Made by a program: the position numbers and the translations under genes
Shown: piece after piece, positions 33,440 to 44,181 of the stretch
How positions within the stretch are numbered: the first letter of the stretch is position 1
Layout of the letters: each line of letters opens with the position of its first letter
Source of the DNA: Litsea cubeba
Taxonomy: Eukaryota > Streptophyta > Magnoliopsida > Laurales > Lauraceae
Direction: 5' to 3'
Assembly (NCBI GenBank): GCA_012931725.1
Contig: CM022951.1
Location: 19,420,624-19,484,623, forward strand
DNA: 64,000 nucleotides
The notes under the pieces: generated by a model
What the model was told of the DNA's origin: nothing
Database searches by the model: none
What the model saw: the letters and a program-made list of their open reading frames with translations, nothing else

Positions 33440-33688
33440 TTATGTAACCTTTGCCGGCGAAAAATAAGAATGCCGGGAAAACAAAAAAAAAAAAAAAAAA
33501 ACGCCGGCAAAAATTAATCTTTTCCGGCGAAAATAAAAAATGCCAGGAAAAATTAGACATTTGCCGGCGAATAGATATCGCCTGTAAAACTATGCTTTTC
33601 CCGGCACAAAATAGTTTTTCGCCGGGAAAAGTATAACTTTTCTCGGCGTTTTCTTATTACGCCGGGAAAAGTGCGATTTCTTGTAATG
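33440..33688. repeat. Right subterminal repeat region of the CACTA element
   Basis: GCCGGCGAAAA / GCCGGGAAAA motifs recur every 20-40 bp up to the terminus TTTCTTGTAATG (33677-33688). They mirror the left end. Confidence 0.85.
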
Positions 33689-33691
33689 GAT

Positions 33692-34440
33692 CTTTCTTAA
33701 TCAATTCATGGGTCTCATCCTGCATAATATGGTTTTATGGACAGTTAGAATAGAGATGGTGGACCCCATTCATCTGGGGGGTTCCACTTAAATATGTTAG
33801 GTTTGGTCAATTTGTGAGGTTTATGATCCTTTGATCTTTACCAATCAATTCATGGGTCCCAGCCCATATCATATGGTTTCATGGACAGTTAGAATAGAGA
33901 TGGTGGATCCCATGCATTTAGGGGATCCCACTTAAATAGGTTTGATCAATTTGTGAGGTCTATGATCATTTGATCCTTTGATCTTTATCAAGCAATTCAT
34001 GTGTCACAGCGTGCATCATATGGTTTTATGGACGGTTAGAATATAATTGGTAGACCCCATTCATCTTGGGGTCCCACTTAAATAGATTAGGTTTGGTCAA
34101 TTTGTGAGGTCTATGATTATTTGATCTTTATTAAGCAATTCATGGGTCTCAGCCCGCATCATATGATTTTATGGACGGTTAAAATATAGATGGGGGACCC
34201 CATTCATCTAGGAGATCCCACCTAAATAAGTTAGGTTTGGTCAATTTGTGAAGTCTATAATCATTTGATCCTTTAATATTTATCAATCAATTAATGGGTC
34301 TCAGCCTACATCATATGTTTAATGGACGGTTAGAATAGAGATGGTGGACCCCATTCATCTAGGTCCCACTTAAATATATTTAGTCAATTTGTTAGGTCTA
34401 TGATCATTTAATCTTTCTTAATCAATTCATGCCTCACCTA
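33692..34440. repeat. Right part of the ~145-bp tandem repeat array
   Basis: Equivalent points of successive units lie at 33727, 33871, 34018, 34161 and 34313, giving periods of 144, 147, 143 and 152. The array ends near 34435 (TCAATTCATGCC). It is continuous with 411-617 across the two transposon insertions. Confidence 0.88.
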
Positions 34441-34559
34441 AAGAATAAAACATCTGGAAAAAATACATAAAGATCAAATTAGCAGCAAAAAGAAGGCTCG
34501 CAAGTTTAATAACTAATAAATTTATTAAAAATAATTCATATTAGTCTGTGCATTTGGTG

Positions 34560-34595
34560 GTTCTGTGGTCCGTGCATAGCACAGGGTTTTGCTAG
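34560..34595 (+). mobile_element. Helitron-like 3' terminus
   Basis: GTCCGTGCATAGCACAGGG can fold into a small hairpin (CCGTGC / GCACAGG), followed by TTTTG, then CTAG and T. A hairpin 5-12 bases before a CTRR end, with T as next base, is the Helitron 3' structure. The interrupted tandem array just inside would be its body. The 5' end was not located. Confidence 0.5.
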
Positions 34596-35280
34596 TACAT
34601 GCAATGAGAATGAGATTTGGATTGGAATTGCATTAATTAATTAATTTATATATGTGTGTATGTTTTTTTTTTTTTTTTTGTGTACCAAAATGTCCCCGTG
34701 CCAAATATAATTCGCAATAAAAAAATAATTAATAAATTTTGAATAATGATATTTCTATAAGAATTATGTTAGAAAGGTCAAAATTGCATTCAAAATCAAT
34801 CTTTACAAAAAAAAAAGTTAAGTGTACTTACAAATTAGTGAATTGCAATTGTGAAAACGTGATCATCAAACTGTAGCTTGTAAGAACAAACTATTACATT
34901 CCTTGTTGACCTCAACATCGGTTCATCCTCTGAACTTTTGAAAGGATTTCTCTCACAAAAAAGTAGGGCTTATCCAAATATTAAAAAAAAATCCACTTAA
35001 ATTAAACCTCTAAAATATTAAATATAGAATAATAAGTGTTCATATCTACCAAATTTAGAATTACACATAATTAGCATATAAGCGAAGACCCACCTAGGAG
35101 TTGGGTGACTTATAAGGCATGGGTTTCCTCCCCATGTCAGGTGCTCAAATCTCGCTCTATATTTATCTGGTGCACATGTGTGTGGGTTTTGTGACTAGCA
35201 AAGATGAAAAACGAGTCCAGCAACAACACCCAATGGAAAAAAAGGAAACCGATACAGTTTTTTTTTTTTTTTTTGAAAAA
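34596..35280. other. AT-rich sequence, no gene seen
   Basis: T- and A-runs and a short open frame at 35119-35307 that resembles nothing known. Confidence 0.4.
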
Positions 35281-35284
35281 ATTA

Positions 35285-35509
35285 AAACTATTAGCGACCG
35301 CCATTAATACTTTTTTAAAAATTTTTGTTGAGTATTAGCGACCGCCATTGGCGGTCGCTAATATTTTTTTAAACTTTTTTAATTGAGCCTAATAATCTTT
35401 TGCGTCGACGTTTAGGCGGCGGCTTTTAAGCGGTCGCTAGGCGGTCGCTAGAGGACTTTTAGTTAGCGACGGCTACTGGCGACCGCTAAAAGTCATTTTT
35501 CTAGTAGTG
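35285..35509. mobile_element. Terminus of a second CACTA family
   Basis: The segment ends CTAGTAGTG at 35509, i.e. CACTACTAGAAAAATGAC inward on the minus strand. Inside lie many TAGCGACCGCC / GGCGGTCGCTA motifs, including a perfect 13-bp-arm palindrome (ATTAGCGACCGCC, ATT, GGCGGTCGCTAAT) at about 35334-35362. No matching left terminus is found in the window, so this is a truncated end. Its motifs differ from those of the 30-kb element. Confidence 0.75.
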
Positions 35510-37209
35510 CAACAACCTTAAGAAAAGAAAAAAAAATAACGATATTAATCTTGGGTCCACAATAATATATACAAAAAACATATAAGTAGAAAGATAGTAT
35601 ATATCAAAGAAACCAAATTCTAATGAATTGGAAAAAAACCCAAAAAAATTTCATAAAATGAGATCATGGTCTCCTAGAGAAAAAAATTCATATCAGGTGC
35701 AGCGAAAACTTTCAAGCATCAGTCAAAATCAGGCGATTCGGGCTGAGTTCTGAAACCAAAATCTCAGCCTTAGTATTAGTAAAGTACATACAATGATGCC
35801 TATGATTGTATTACTGAGAAAAAATAATTAAAAAAAGTAAAAAAAAAAAAAAAAAACTTTATGAAGAGGAAAAAAAAAAAAAGCTTAAGAAAAAGAATAA
35901 CGAAAGAACTTACCAAACCGAATATGTTAAGAGTGGCCAAGACTAGGGTGAAAGACTGTCAAGTGAAGCCCAAATTTCAAAGTGGGTGGAAGACTCCAAA
36001 TCAATATAATAGTGGGTTAAAGCTGATCTCTATTAGTCTTAAAGATGCATGTAGTTAGATAATAGATGGAATCGAAAGCACTAGTAATTAAATAGTAGGA
36101 GAAAGGAGAAAGGAGAAAGGAGAAAGGAGAAAGGAGAAAGGAGAAAAAATCAAATAAAAATAAAAATCTGTACAATCAAAACCAAACAAATTAAAGTACC
36201 TGAACTTCCATGAATTAAAAAGATGGAATTGAAATTAGTAGTAAATAGTAAGAGAAATAAGAAAGAAAGTGAATGCAAAGAGAGAAGAGATATGTAGTTG
36301 TGTATCATGTCCAGAGAAAACTCATGTAACAGATGAACGCTAACTAAAAAGTCAGAGTCTATTAAGACTCTAAACCCGGATTTTAAGATGATAAATGAGG
36401 TGGGTTCCAACTTCCATCGGCAACACCAAGTGGAAATTAAAGAGGGGAATTTTAGAAGTTGTGGATTTGAGGTTATAAAGTCGTGTACCATTGTGTACAT
36501 TTAGATTAAGTAAATTGTTGGGTGGGCCCACTTGTAGATGGGGAGTCCTAAATTATATTTAAATATAAATTAGACAACTTAGATGAGAGGAAAAATGGGA
36601 TCTAGAGATAAGATTAAGAAGTTACCACCCCAAAGAAATCATTAAGATTGTGGATTATGCATTATTAATTTATCTTTAAGTATAAATAGATATGATTAGC
36701 AATAACTAAAATATGATGGGCTTGGAGCCCAAGGCCCAAGTTTCGGGCCCTAAATCTGTATCTAAGCCTTTTTTGTTGGAACCATTAGAAAGTTCATCCA
36801 TTGATATAAACTCTTATGTTCTCAAAAATAAAACTCAGAACTCCCTAGTATACATACCCATTGCCGAATGTTTTGAACAAATGCTTGTTAATTAGCAAGT
36901 TCTCCAAATTCAAAAACTGTTCTAAGCTTTCATCTGAGAAAACCAAGTAGAGGGTTGCAGAGAAATATTCTTTTGAGATTGAGATAGATAAGATTTCTCC
37001 TTTCTTGAGCTGATACAATTGTCACTCATACAAAGAAACGGTCTTTGGTTTATATACAAGGAGACGGATGAATAATTTGAAGGAAGTTATGCTTCAAAGA
37101 ATCCATCTTCTTCTGAGATTGATATGTATTCCTTTTCCTTCTTCAGCAGAAAAAAAAATATTAGAACCATTATGATTGGTGTAATTTCTTACAGGTTCCA
37201 AGAATTTCA
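35510..37209. other. Upstream region of the RING-H2 gene
   Basis: Mostly AT-rich, with a (GGAGAAA)n microsatellite at about 36098-36147. A TTTCTTACAG acceptor-like site at about 37184-37193 precedes the ATG at 37210, so a 5' UTR intron is likely. No coding frame is supported. Confidence 0.45.
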
Positions 37210-38143
37210 ATGGCAATGACAATGCGTATGATTGATTGCCTCAAGTGTGTTACTGCGGTAGAGTTGCAAGGACGCGAAGAGGGAAAGGTAATTCTGGAAA
37301 TTGACTTGAGAAGGATAGCAGTCTGGACGGGTTCTATGGAGGAGACTGAGATGTCTCGCTCATGGACCAGATTCTTGATCACTGAAGGCTATGTCTGGCG
37401 CTTTGGGTCTTGCTATCTCCTGAGCTCTAGCTTCTATAATAAATGTAGGTGGGTTATTATCAATGCTTTCTTTCATATGAGAGCTTATGAGATCAGAGAA
37501 GATTTAAAAGAAGACCTGTTGGATTATGTTTACAACGTCTCAAAAAGGGTCATGCACCTACCCACAAAGGAGACTGTAAGCCAGGCTGAGATTGAGATAC
37601 TAACGGTCTTTCAATCGCAATTACCGGCATTCAATGGTGGCATGACTATGATGCCAACCACAATCACAGGTGTCTGTTACCAGAGTGACTCAATTAGATG
37701 ATTCACTGGTGTTCACTGGCGACATGACTCTAGTACCATCAGAGGAGGTGGATGGAGGTGAGGCTGTGATGCCAACAGAATCATCGGTGGTGTTCGATGA
37801 CGGCGTGAACTACTTGAATGATGGCGACATGGGCTACTTGGATAATGTGTTCACACTGGATGCCGTGATGCAGGAGTCAATATTTTTAGCTGAGCAAAGG
37901 GGATTTACGACCATCCCTGCAACAACAACTGCAATAAAAAAACTGCACATCGAAAAGTTTAAAGAAGAAGGGGTGTCATGTGATCCTAACAGAAACACCT
38001 GTACAATCTGCTTAGATCGCCTCACTGATGGTGTGCAGTTCATAAGCATGCCCTGCATGCATATCTTTCATGAAGGGTGCATCATCACTTGGCTGAACCG
38101 GAGCAATTCCTGCCCACTATGCAGGTTCAAGCTTGAAGACTGA
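37210..38143 (+). CDS. RING-H2 ubiquitin ligase, two exons
   Basis: Two reading frames join across a 94-base intron. Exon 1 is 37210-37575 (122 codons) and exon 2 is 37670-38143 (157 codons plus stop), giving 279 residues. The donor is ACT/GTAAGC, the acceptor ATCACAG/G, and the intron holds a perfect TACTAAC branch-point word. The C-terminal 47 residues are a RING-H2 finger with spacing C-x2-C-x14-C-x-H-x2-H-x2-C-x10-C-x2-C (CTICLD ... MPCMHIFHEGC ... NSCPLCRF), all eight ligands present. Such domains recruit an E2 enzyme and ubiquitinate targets. The N-terminal 230 residues have no domain I recognise and no clear membrane segment. The substrate is unknown. Read without splicing, the gene would look frameshifted. 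Confidence 0.78.
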
Positions 38144-38999
38144 ACAACACTCATTTTGCATTGCATCTTTATGAGTTTCAATCATAAGTACTTTATAATG
38201 CATTTAAAAGGATCTTGAATATGCATCATGTGTTAGACTAATTATTTTGATTAAGTAAAATATGTGTTAAACTTTCTTTGAAACAATTAAGTAGCTCTGA
38301 ATTTGGATGCTTTTCTGTTTGTGTACATGAAATTTCTTGGATATCTAGTTCATGGTTTCCTTGGTTTTGAATTTGAATGCCAATTGGAAGAAGTTTTATT
38401 CATGGCTGCAGAATTGTAAGTTGCATTTGTTTTCTTAGGCCCTCTGTTTTCCGGATTGAGTATTTTGTAGTCTGCAGTATGTGTTCCATTCATGAACTCA
38501 TAAAGAGGGCTCATGAGATACATTCCATTCATGTATTAGATTCAATGCATTTGTCAACATTGATGGAGGATGAAGTGGTCAAAAACTAAGTATATATGTG
38601 CATTTCTCATATTCATACATACCTAGCTATAGTGACCCTCCCTCACATTTGAAGAAAAGCGATGCACATTGCCCAAACCGAAATATCAAATAATAGATGG
38701 TTTGCTTGGTTTAGGAAAGTGTGAGGGAGGCATTCAAAATTATTTTTAAGACATCTGGGAGGTTTCTAAAACTTTGAATTTGTTGTTTTCACGTGGTATT
38801 GTTTTAATGCTGAATGTCTTGAGTGTTTATGGCTGAGAACTTTAATCCATTTACCAAGCCCTCCATTGCACATATTTTTGGTTACTGTATCCCAAGCAAA
38901 GAGGCTGAATGGTCTCTTGCTGTTCGCTAACCCGTGCTAAAGAAACAAGGACCATGTGGATCAGTGATTCAAATGGAATATAAAGTAGTAGCTCATGAA
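38144..38999. other. Downstream region of the RING-H2 gene
   Basis: AT-rich, presumably 3' UTR and intergenic sequence. The 38377-38589 open frame is not supported as a gene. Confidence 0.45.
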
Positions 39000-39005
39000 A
39001 ACTAT

Positions 39006-39764
39006 TGTTAGAATATCTGGAGCCAGGGCATCAAAAGTCAACAAAGGCTGCAAGTGTAAATTAAAAAAAAAAAAGGCAACAGGCGATGTCAGGACACAAA
39101 AATCATCCCGAGGCAGAATCATGTCTCGCTATAGTTAGGATGAAGCTCGCTATAGTGAGGGTGTGCGCTGAGTTCGAGTTGGCTCCGGACTGAAAGAAGA
39201 AATTTGGAAAATGACTCTATTCTAAGTGGATAATTACAATGAGTCTTAAGCACGAATTAGGGGCTATATATTGGGTGTTTCTTACAACCCAAAGAGATAT
39301 AAGATCATCTCTCAAGTTCTGAATTAGTGATCAAATTGAGAATTCTCTAGAGATTTTTGAAGAGTTGTGCTGCCAAGTACTCTAGAGAGCAAGTTTCTTA
39401 TGCATCCCTTGTAGAAGATCATCTTCTTGCGTAGAAGATTTAAAGAGTCAAGCGCAGGATCTGTTGCAATCAATGGTGTGATGTCGTTGAAGCGTGATGC
39501 GACACAAGGTAACTTCAGTCTTTAGATAGGGGATATCTAGGGAAGAAATCTGAGTTTCTTGTAATTGCGAGATTCATAGTGTTTGATTAGATCCAGTACT
39601 GATCGGTGGTTTTTTACCCGGTTTGGGTTTTCCACCTTAAATTTGGTGTCCTTGTGGTGTGTGCTTGTGATTTTATTTCCGCTGCGTAGTTTATTATTTT
39701 TTGCACACCAGTGGGTTGATTTATTGAGTGGACCAATCTAGAGATCTCGAACCCTAAACCCTCA
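39006..39764 (+). repeat. 5' LTR of the Gag-only element
   Basis: Starts TGTTAGAATATCTGG and ends AACCCTCA. A TATA-like GGGCTATATATTGGG is at about 39261-39275. It includes a short echo of CTCGCTATAG-type words near 39125-39160. Confidence 0.85.
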
Positions 39765-39822
39765 ATTGGTATCAGAGCGAGTTACACTAATTTGCTGTAT
39801 TTGATTACAAAAGATTTCTAAA

Positions 39823-41676
39823 ATGGTGTTCAATCGAGAAGGGACATCAACTTCTAAGCCCCCTTTGCTAGATGGTTCTAATTATACATATTGGAAGCAA
39901 ATGATGATTGAGTTTCTTAAGTCCATTGATGATGATGTTTGGAATATTGTTGAGGAGGGCCACTCCAGACCAACAATTGTGGTTAGTGGACAAACTGTTC
40001 CTAAACCTAAAGTTGAATGGACAAAGGATGAGAAGCATGCCTCCAATTGTAATAATAAGGCAGTGAATAGTATATACAATGGAGTGTCTGCTGAAGAGTT
40101 CCGTAGGATTTCCACTTGCAAAACTGCAAAAGAAGCGTGGGAAGTCTTACAGACAGTATATGAGGGTACAGACACGGTGAAGCAATCTAAATTGCAAAGG
40201 CTGACTAAAGAATTTGAAACCATCGTAATGGAAGAAGATGAGACATTTGATCAATTTTATGCAAAACTGAATGATATTATCAATTCTGTTTTCAATCTGG
40301 GTGAGGAAATTCAAGAAAACAAGATTGTCAAGAAAATCTTACGGTCTCTACCTTCGAGGTTCGATTCTAAAGTTGATGCTATTGAAAAAAATAAGAATCT
40401 TGATACCCTCAAGGTAAACCAATTGGTTGGAAATCCTAAAACATTTGAAGCAAACCATTTGAATAAAGGAAAATCAAAAGAGAAAGGTATTGCTTTGAAA
40501 GCCAACTCAGAATCAAGAAAGAAGCCTGAAAAGAAAATTGCGTCTGATTCTGAATCTGAAGCTGAAGATGATTTGGCTGAAATGTTCAATTGCTTCAAGG
40601 AGTACATGAAGTCAAAACAAGTCAAGTGGAAGGGTTCTAGATTTGCGAAAAAGGATTCTGCAAAAGGAACTAAGTGTTTTGAGTGCCATGGCTATGGTCA
40701 CTATGCTAATGTGTGTGCCAACAAGAAAAAGGGTGCAATAAAAAAGGCTCTCAACACAACTTGGGAGGAACAGTCATCAAAAGAAGAACAAGATCCTTCA
40801 ATTGAAACTGTGAATGGCAAGTTTGTGGCTTTCATGGCTAATTCTCTATCTGACAATGATACTGATGAAGATCATTCTGATGAGATGTCAGATCAAGAGA
40901 AAGATTATGAAGCATTGTATCATAAAACATATGTTGATTGTGTTAAGATGTCCAAGTATGGCTACAAGATCTCTATCAAGTTTAAAGCTGCTCAAGAAGA
41001 AAATTCTGCATTGAAAATTGAATTAGAGCAAGCACTTGAAAAGATTCGTCTCTTGGAAAGTCAGAAAAACTGCATGGCTGAAACTTTGACCACTGAGAGT
41101 CAAAAAATTAAGAAGACTGAATAAGAAATAGTGAATCTGAAGCAAGAGATAAAGACTGTTAAATCTGAAAAAAAAGATTTGCAAGAAATATTGAAGATCA
41201 CTCTGTCTGAGCTAGAAGTGAAAAAAGTTTCACTAAACAAGATGAACACTGGTTCGAAGACTCTTACAAATATCTTGTGTAGTCAGAAGTCTCAGTTTGA
41301 TAGAAGCGGTCTCGGTTATGATTATGGTGCATCCACTTCAAATGCTAAAGGTAAAACAATTTTTATTTCTAGTGTTGCACATGCTACTCCACATACTGCA
41401 CTTTCAAATAATGTGTCGAGTAGTATCAAGAAAAAGAATGTGTCATACGCTGCACGCACATCCACTTGTCACCATTGTGGAAAGAAAGGACACATTCGTC
41501 CCCATTGCAAGAATCTACAAAGTCTACCTAAGACCAAGCAATGGCGGAAGAATTTTTCTCCACCCAAGACAACTCAAATTTGGGTTAGAAAATCTGATTT
41601 GCCTAAGGAGTTTGCTCACACTGTGCTGAAAGTTCCAACTACAAAAGTGTGGGTGGCTAATCATAAAAAGCCCTAA
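39823..41676 (+). pseudogene. Gag of the Gag-only element, one nonsense codon
   Basis: One frame of 618 codons runs from the ATG at 39823 to the stop at 41674-41676, with a single internal TAA at 41122-41124. The N-terminal ~200 residues are a UBN2/DUF4219-type copia Gag (LLDGSNYTYWKQMMIEFLKS, AKEAWEVLQTVYEGT, FDQFYAKLNDIINS). The middle is lysine- and acid-rich. A first CCHC knuckle is CFECHGYGHYANVC and a second is CHHCGKKGHIRPHC. A long coiled coil (about residues 390-470) lies between them and spans the stop. The product before the stop, with one knuckle, could still be made. Gag of this build recalls SIRE-type copia elements, which is inference. Confidence 0.85.
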
Positions 41677-41977
41677 TCAAGAAGGTCAAGTCCCCGCCCC
41701 CACTGTTGATACGAATATCATATTGAGGGGGAGTCAAAATCGAGGGGGAGCTACTGCATCCAGATTGACAGAAGCTGCATGATTATTTTTGTTTGTCAAT
41801 TATGGACAAATTCAGGGGGAGAAGAATGAAGCCCAGAAGAGTTCTACAAGCTAAGGCAATTTAAGATCTACAGTGCTGATTTTTTTTAAAATTCATTGTA
41901 TTTTGGATTTTTATTTTGGGTAGATCTTTTTGTATTGTTCTAGGAGATTTGTCCCACAATTGCCAAAAGGGGGAGAT

Positions 41978-42738
41978 TGTTAGAATATCTGGAGCCAGTG
42001 CATCAAAAGTCAACAAAGGCTGCAAGTGTAAATTAAAAAAAAAAGGCAACAGGCAATGTCAGGACACAAAAATCGTCCCGAGGCAGAATCATGCCTCGCT
42101 ATAGCAAGGATGAAGCTCGCTATAGCGAGGGTGTGCGCTGAGCTCGAGTTGGCTCCGGACTGAAAGAAGAAATTTGGAAAAAGACTCTATTCTAAGTGGA
42201 TAATTACAAGGAGTCTTAAGCACGAATTAGGGGCTATATATTGGGTGTTTCTCACAACCCAAAGAGATATAAGATCATCTCTCAAGTTCTGAATTAGTGA
42301 TCAAATTGAGAGAAATTTTCTCTAGAGATTTTTGAAGAGTTGTGCTGCCAAGTACTCTAGAGAGCAAGTTTCTTATGCATCCCTTGTAAAAGATCATCTT
42401 CTTGCGTAGAAGATTTGAGGAGTCAAGCGCTGGATGTGTTGCAATCAACGATGTGATGTCGTTGAAGCGTGATGCGACACAAGGTAACTTCAGTCTTTAG
42501 ATAGGGGATATCTAGGGAAGAAATCTGGGTTTCTTGTAATTGCGAGATTCATAGTGTTGATTAGATCCAGTATGGATCGGTGGTTTTTTACCCGGTTTGG
42601 GTTTTCCACCTTAAATTTGGTGTCCTTGTGGTGTGTGCTTGTGATTTTATTTTCGCTGCGTAGTTTATTATTTTTTGCACACTAGTGGGCTGATTTATTG
42701 AGTGGACCAATCTAGAGATCTCGAACCCTAAACCCTCT
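41978..42738 (+). repeat. 3' LTR of the Gag-only element
   Basis: 761 bp, the partner of the 5' LTR. Its last bases read CCCTCT where the 5' copy has CCCTCA. Confidence 0.85.
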
Positions 42739-42823
42739 AACTATTCTCCTCTTCCAGTTGCAGTTTAAGTGATCATTTATTTGCTCAATAAAATGAAACA
42801 GGCAGCAGTTTTTTTTTTTTTTT

Positions 42824-44181
42824 AGGATTTAACGGAAAATTTCCGGTATACGGACGTTGCACGAAATGGTTCCCCGTAGTTGGGACCATACGAAAGGATT
42901 CCGTCATCCAATTTTCATTTTTCTTTTTCTTACTTTGATTAGGGCGACGCTAGCGTCACTCGTCTCAGTGTCGCCCCTCCTTTCTTATGAGGGTTTGGGA
43001 CCGAGGTGGAAGGCAGTCATCTGACTATGAATGAGAGAGGGATGTAGCGATTGGGATGATGATGACCAAGATGATAAGCAGCAGCAGGATCAATCCAATG
43101 CACAACCACTTCATGTGCTGATGCTCCTTCTTTCCTTTCCATTCTTTTCTTTTTCTTCTTCCTCCTCCTCTTCTTCTTCTTCCCCTTGTCGTTGCACCCA
43201 CCTTCACTGCATTCCACCCTCGCTCACCTCCATCACACACACACACACTCCTCTTTTCTTTCTCTTCTTCCCCTCCTTTCTTTTTCTTTCTTTCCCTTCT
43301 TCTTCCTCCCCTGTCTCCCTCCACAGCACCTGCTCACAGTTTCCACCGCCCGCAGCCACATCACTACCCATCTCACCTGCACACATACATTGCGTAGCCC
43401 AGTTCAAATTCAGTCAATGTGCAGGCCCACCATCATATGTCCCTGATGGTCAAAGTAAATGATAAGAAGGGAGTGAAATCATGTTTTTTGATTGAAAAAA
43501 TTCACCGGCTATCAATAACAGTAGCAGAGATTATATATAATACTGACTGGACGATTGTAAGTATCTACATAGTGCATTTTGTAGCCGGTTACAAAGTTTC
43601 TGAACTTGCCATTACTTTCTTCTCCTCCCTCTCACAGCCCTTGCCTTCACCACATGCATGCCCCCCACTTTCTTCTACCCCTCTTTTCTTTTTCTTTCTT
43701 TCTCTTCTTCCTCCTCCTCTTTCTCTTCCTCCCCAGCTGCGCATCACCCTGCGTCACTACCCATCTCACCTGCGCACACCACCTGCACGCCCCCCACCTT
43801 CTTCTTCCCCTGTTTTCCTTTTCTTTCTTTCTCTTCTTCCTCCTCCTTTTTCTCTTCCTCCCCCCTGCCGCTGCACTGTCCCTGCACACGCTGCACCGTC
43901 TATGTTCTCTTGCGCCTCCCTTTCTTTTCTTTTTCTTCCTCTCTGCATTCAAGCATCAGCCATTACCTCGATCACGTTCTGAAAGATTTGCTCGTTTCCA
44001 CCTTGTCCCGAAACCTCTCGTAAGAAAGGAGGGGCGACGCAGTCAGACGAGTGACGCTAGTGTCGCCCCAGTCAAAGTAAAAAAATGAAAATGGAATGAA
44101 GGAACCCTTTCGTAAGGCCCTAACTACGGGGTACAGTTTCATGCAACGTCCGTATAACCGGAATTTTTCCGGTGAAATCCT
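42824..44181. mobile_element. Mutator-like element with ~180-bp TIRs, CT-rich interior
   Basis: The left end (AGGATTTAACGGAAAATTTC) and the reverse complement of the right end (AGGATTTCACCGGAAAAATT) stay alignable for about 180 bp, sharing TACGGACGTTGCA, CCCCGTAGTT, GCGTCACTCGTCT and CGCCCCTCCTTTCTTA. No clean 9-bp duplication is visible, because the left side is a T-run. The interior is pyrimidine-rich on the plus strand, with CACCTGCACGCCCC-type words and long CTT tracts, and encodes no transposase. Open frames across it are low-complexity by-products. Confidence 0.82.

Larger units (their letters stand above)
3029..33688 (-). mobile_element. Giant CACTA (En/Spm) transposon with nested insertions and captured exons
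   Basis: The left end is CACTACAAGAAATTTCAC at 3029. The right end, read on the minus strand from 33688, is CATTACAAGAAATCGCAC; one base of the terminal CACTA is mutated. The first 29 bases of the two ends agree at 25 positions. A perfect 3-bp target duplication, GAT, flanks the element (3026-3028 and 33689-33691), and the flanking tandem repeat reads through when the element is removed. Without the nested gypsy, copia and hAT insertions about 11.8 kb remains, a normal CACTA size. Both ends carry dense subterminal GCCGGCAAA-type repeats. A TNPA-like exon (26703-27036) is on the minus strand. No large TNPD transposase frame is visible, so the copy is probably non-autonomous. Confidence 0.92.
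39006..42738 (+). mobile_element. Gag-only LTR retrotransposon (TR-GAG type, copia-like)
   Basis: LTRs are 39006-39764 and 41978-42738 (759 and 761 bp), about 3 % different by eye. Flanking AACTAT occurs at 39000-39005 and 42739-42744. The primer site TTGGTATCAGAGC lies at 39766-39778 and the polypurine run AAAAGGGGGAGA ends just before the 3' LTR. The interior carries only gag; protease, integrase, RT and RNase H are all absent and there is no space for them. Elements built this way have been described in plants as terminal-repeat retrotransposons with a GAG domain, which must use the enzymes of autonomous relatives. Confidence 0.88.

Noticed and set aside
32661..33560. 299-codon minus-strand open frame in the right CACTA end
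   Set aside because: It runs through the (GA)n microsatellite and subterminal repeats and is Ser/Leu/Pro low complexity with no domain.
37210..38143. RING gene as a frameshifted pseudogene
   Set aside because: A GT-AG intron of 94 bases with a branch-point word joins the two frames exactly.
43031..44088. Open frames up to 187 codons in the first Mutator-like element
   Set aside because: Pyrimidine-tract by-products with no domain; frames overlap on both strands.
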